A DNA stretch of 6,351 bases from Chloroflexota bacterium. Its GTDB lineage: Bacteria > Chloroflexota > Dehalococcoidia > Lucifugimonadales > UBA3495. The stretch covers positions 1 through 6,351 of the forward strand of contig JADFPM010000155.1 in the NCBI GenBank assembly GCA_022562335.1, read 5' to 3'. A model generated the notes under the pieces. It did no database searches. It was given only the letters and a program-made list of their open reading frames with translations, and was not told the DNA's origin. A program made the translations under genes and the position numbers. This document shows positions 5,825 through 6,351 of this stretch, piece after piece; the stretch's first letter is position 1; each line of letters starts with the position of its first letter.

Positions 5825-5886
5825 AAACCGCTTCCAATACCCGATCCGTAGGATTTTCCGGCGTGACATACGCCCGGACGAAGGTA

Positions 5887-5892
5887 ATTATA
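5887..5892 (-). promoter_or_regulatory. -10 box (TATAAT) of the thrS promoter
   Basis: A perfect TATAAT on the minus strand upstream of thrS. No good -35 hexamer lies 16-18 bases further up (GCCAAT at 17). Transcription would begin near 5880, giving a leader of about 55 bases to ATG 5824 but only about 11 bases to ATG 5869. No T-box-like leader fits in this short stretch. It implies thrS can be transcribed independently of plsY. Confidence 0.5.
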
Positions 5893-5967
5893 CTCTAGGG
5901 GAAATCCGAATTGGCCACGATCACGGGCGTCAAGGACAACGATCCGAACATCAGGCTAAACAATAGG

Positions 5968-6351
5968 CTAGATGTTGGTTTCGGGGAACAGGTCCTTCCA
6001 CCGGCGGCTCTTGGCGGCGGAGCGTATTTGGTGGCGGATGCTCACCAGGTAGGTGGCCGAGACCAGGAAGGTGAGGAACAGGCACAGGGCAACCCGGTCC
6101 ACCGCCTGCCCGGTGACGACTATGAGGATATTCAGCAGGCCCATTCCAAAGGTGGCGCCGATGGTGACGTTGCGGGACCGGGCGATGACCAAGACCGCCG
6201 GGGCCAGGGCGGCCAGGGTCAGCCACGGGACCAGGGACAGCGATGCGCCGAAGATGACGGCGACGCCTTTACCACCCCGGAAGTTTAGGAACACCGGCCA
6301 GTTGTGCCCGGCCAAAACCAATGTGGTCGTCACGAACATGGTCCAATGGGG
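5968..6351 (-). CDS. plsY: Glycerol-3-phosphate acyltransferase PlsY (5' partial)
   Basis: The last 127 residues of an acyl-phosphate:glycerol-3-phosphate acyltransferase, the inner-membrane enzyme that makes lysophosphatidic acid from acyl-phosphate in phospholipid synthesis. The diagnostic motif is AGHNWPVFLNFRGGKGVAV, matching the PlsY GHxxPxFLxFxGGKG signature. Three hydrophobic segments follow (around IFGASLSLVPWLTLAALAPA, GATFGMGLLNILIVVTG and VALCLFLTFLVSATYLVSI), then a basic tail (RHQIRSAAKSRRWKD) ending in TAG at 5968-5970. The frame is open through the window edge (PHWT precedes the internal ATG at 6339), so that ATG is not the start. By family length, roughly 70-90 residues are missing. 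It lies upstream of thrS on the same strand, 143 bases away. Confidence 0.92.
   Translation of the reverse strand, partial: PHWTMFVTTTLVLAGHNWPVFLNFRGGKGVAVIFGASLSLVPWLTLAALAPAVLVIARSRNVTIGATFGMGLLNILIVVTGQAVDRVALCLFLTFLVSATYLVSIRHQIRSAAKSRRWKDLFPETNI

Noticed and set aside
5825..5967. T-box riboswitch upstream of thrS
   Set aside because: With a TATAAT at 5887-5892 the leader is about 55 bases at most, too short for a T-box, and no T-box consensus or terminator stem was seen.

Overview
The window carries five protein genes in an ordinary bacterial layout. It is GC-rich (roughly 60%, strong G/C at third codon positions). Of the three downstream stops visible, thrS and plsY use TAG and the dehydrogenase uses TGA. 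The best guess at the source is an uncultured member of Chloroflexota (Dehalococcoidia/SAR202-like). This rests on the overall look of the proteins and on a threonyl-tRNA synthetase that has no N-terminal TGS domain. It is a low-to-moderate confidence inference, because no marker gene fixes it.

Layout: (1) 1-1822, minus strand: a DUF255/YyaL-type thioredoxin-domain protein with a CHWC motif, C-terminus cut by the window edge. (2) 1823-1989: a compact divergent promoter region with a hairpin, overlapping promoter-like elements on the two strands and a perfect tandem 13-bp repeat. (3) 1990-2973, plus strand: a D-isomer-specific 2-hydroxyacid dehydrogenase. (4) 2983-3714, plus strand, 9 bases downstream: a lipoprotein-like thioredoxin-fold protein whose expected active-site CxxC is encoded as UGA-Pro-Val-Cys. 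(5) 3715-4042: a gene-free convergent region with an imperfect inverted-repeat element of about 175 bp. (6) 4043-5824, minus strand: threonyl-tRNA synthetase, thrS. (7) 5825-5967: a spacer with a TATAAT box for thrS. (8) 5968-6351, minus strand: the C-terminal part of plsY, a membrane glycerol-3-phosphate acyltransferase.

The most interesting item is gene 4. An in-frame TGA stands exactly where the first redox cysteine of a thioredoxin-type WCxxC motif should be. The frame then stays open and recognisable for another 106 codons. Beginning 9 bases after the TGA there is a perfect 8-bp stem with a GUU loop. That is the position and shape expected of a bacterial SECIS element. The gene is therefore best read as a selenoprotein that conventional gene calling would split into two fragments (3025-3393 and 3493-3714) or call a pseudogene. 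Whether it is real depends on whether the source genome has selA, selB, selC and selD, which cannot be seen here.

Functionally, a thioredoxin-fold protein lies on each side of the dehydrogenase. The dehydrogenase and the candidate selenoprotein look like one transcription unit. thrS and plsY are housekeeping genes on the opposite strand and probably unrelated.
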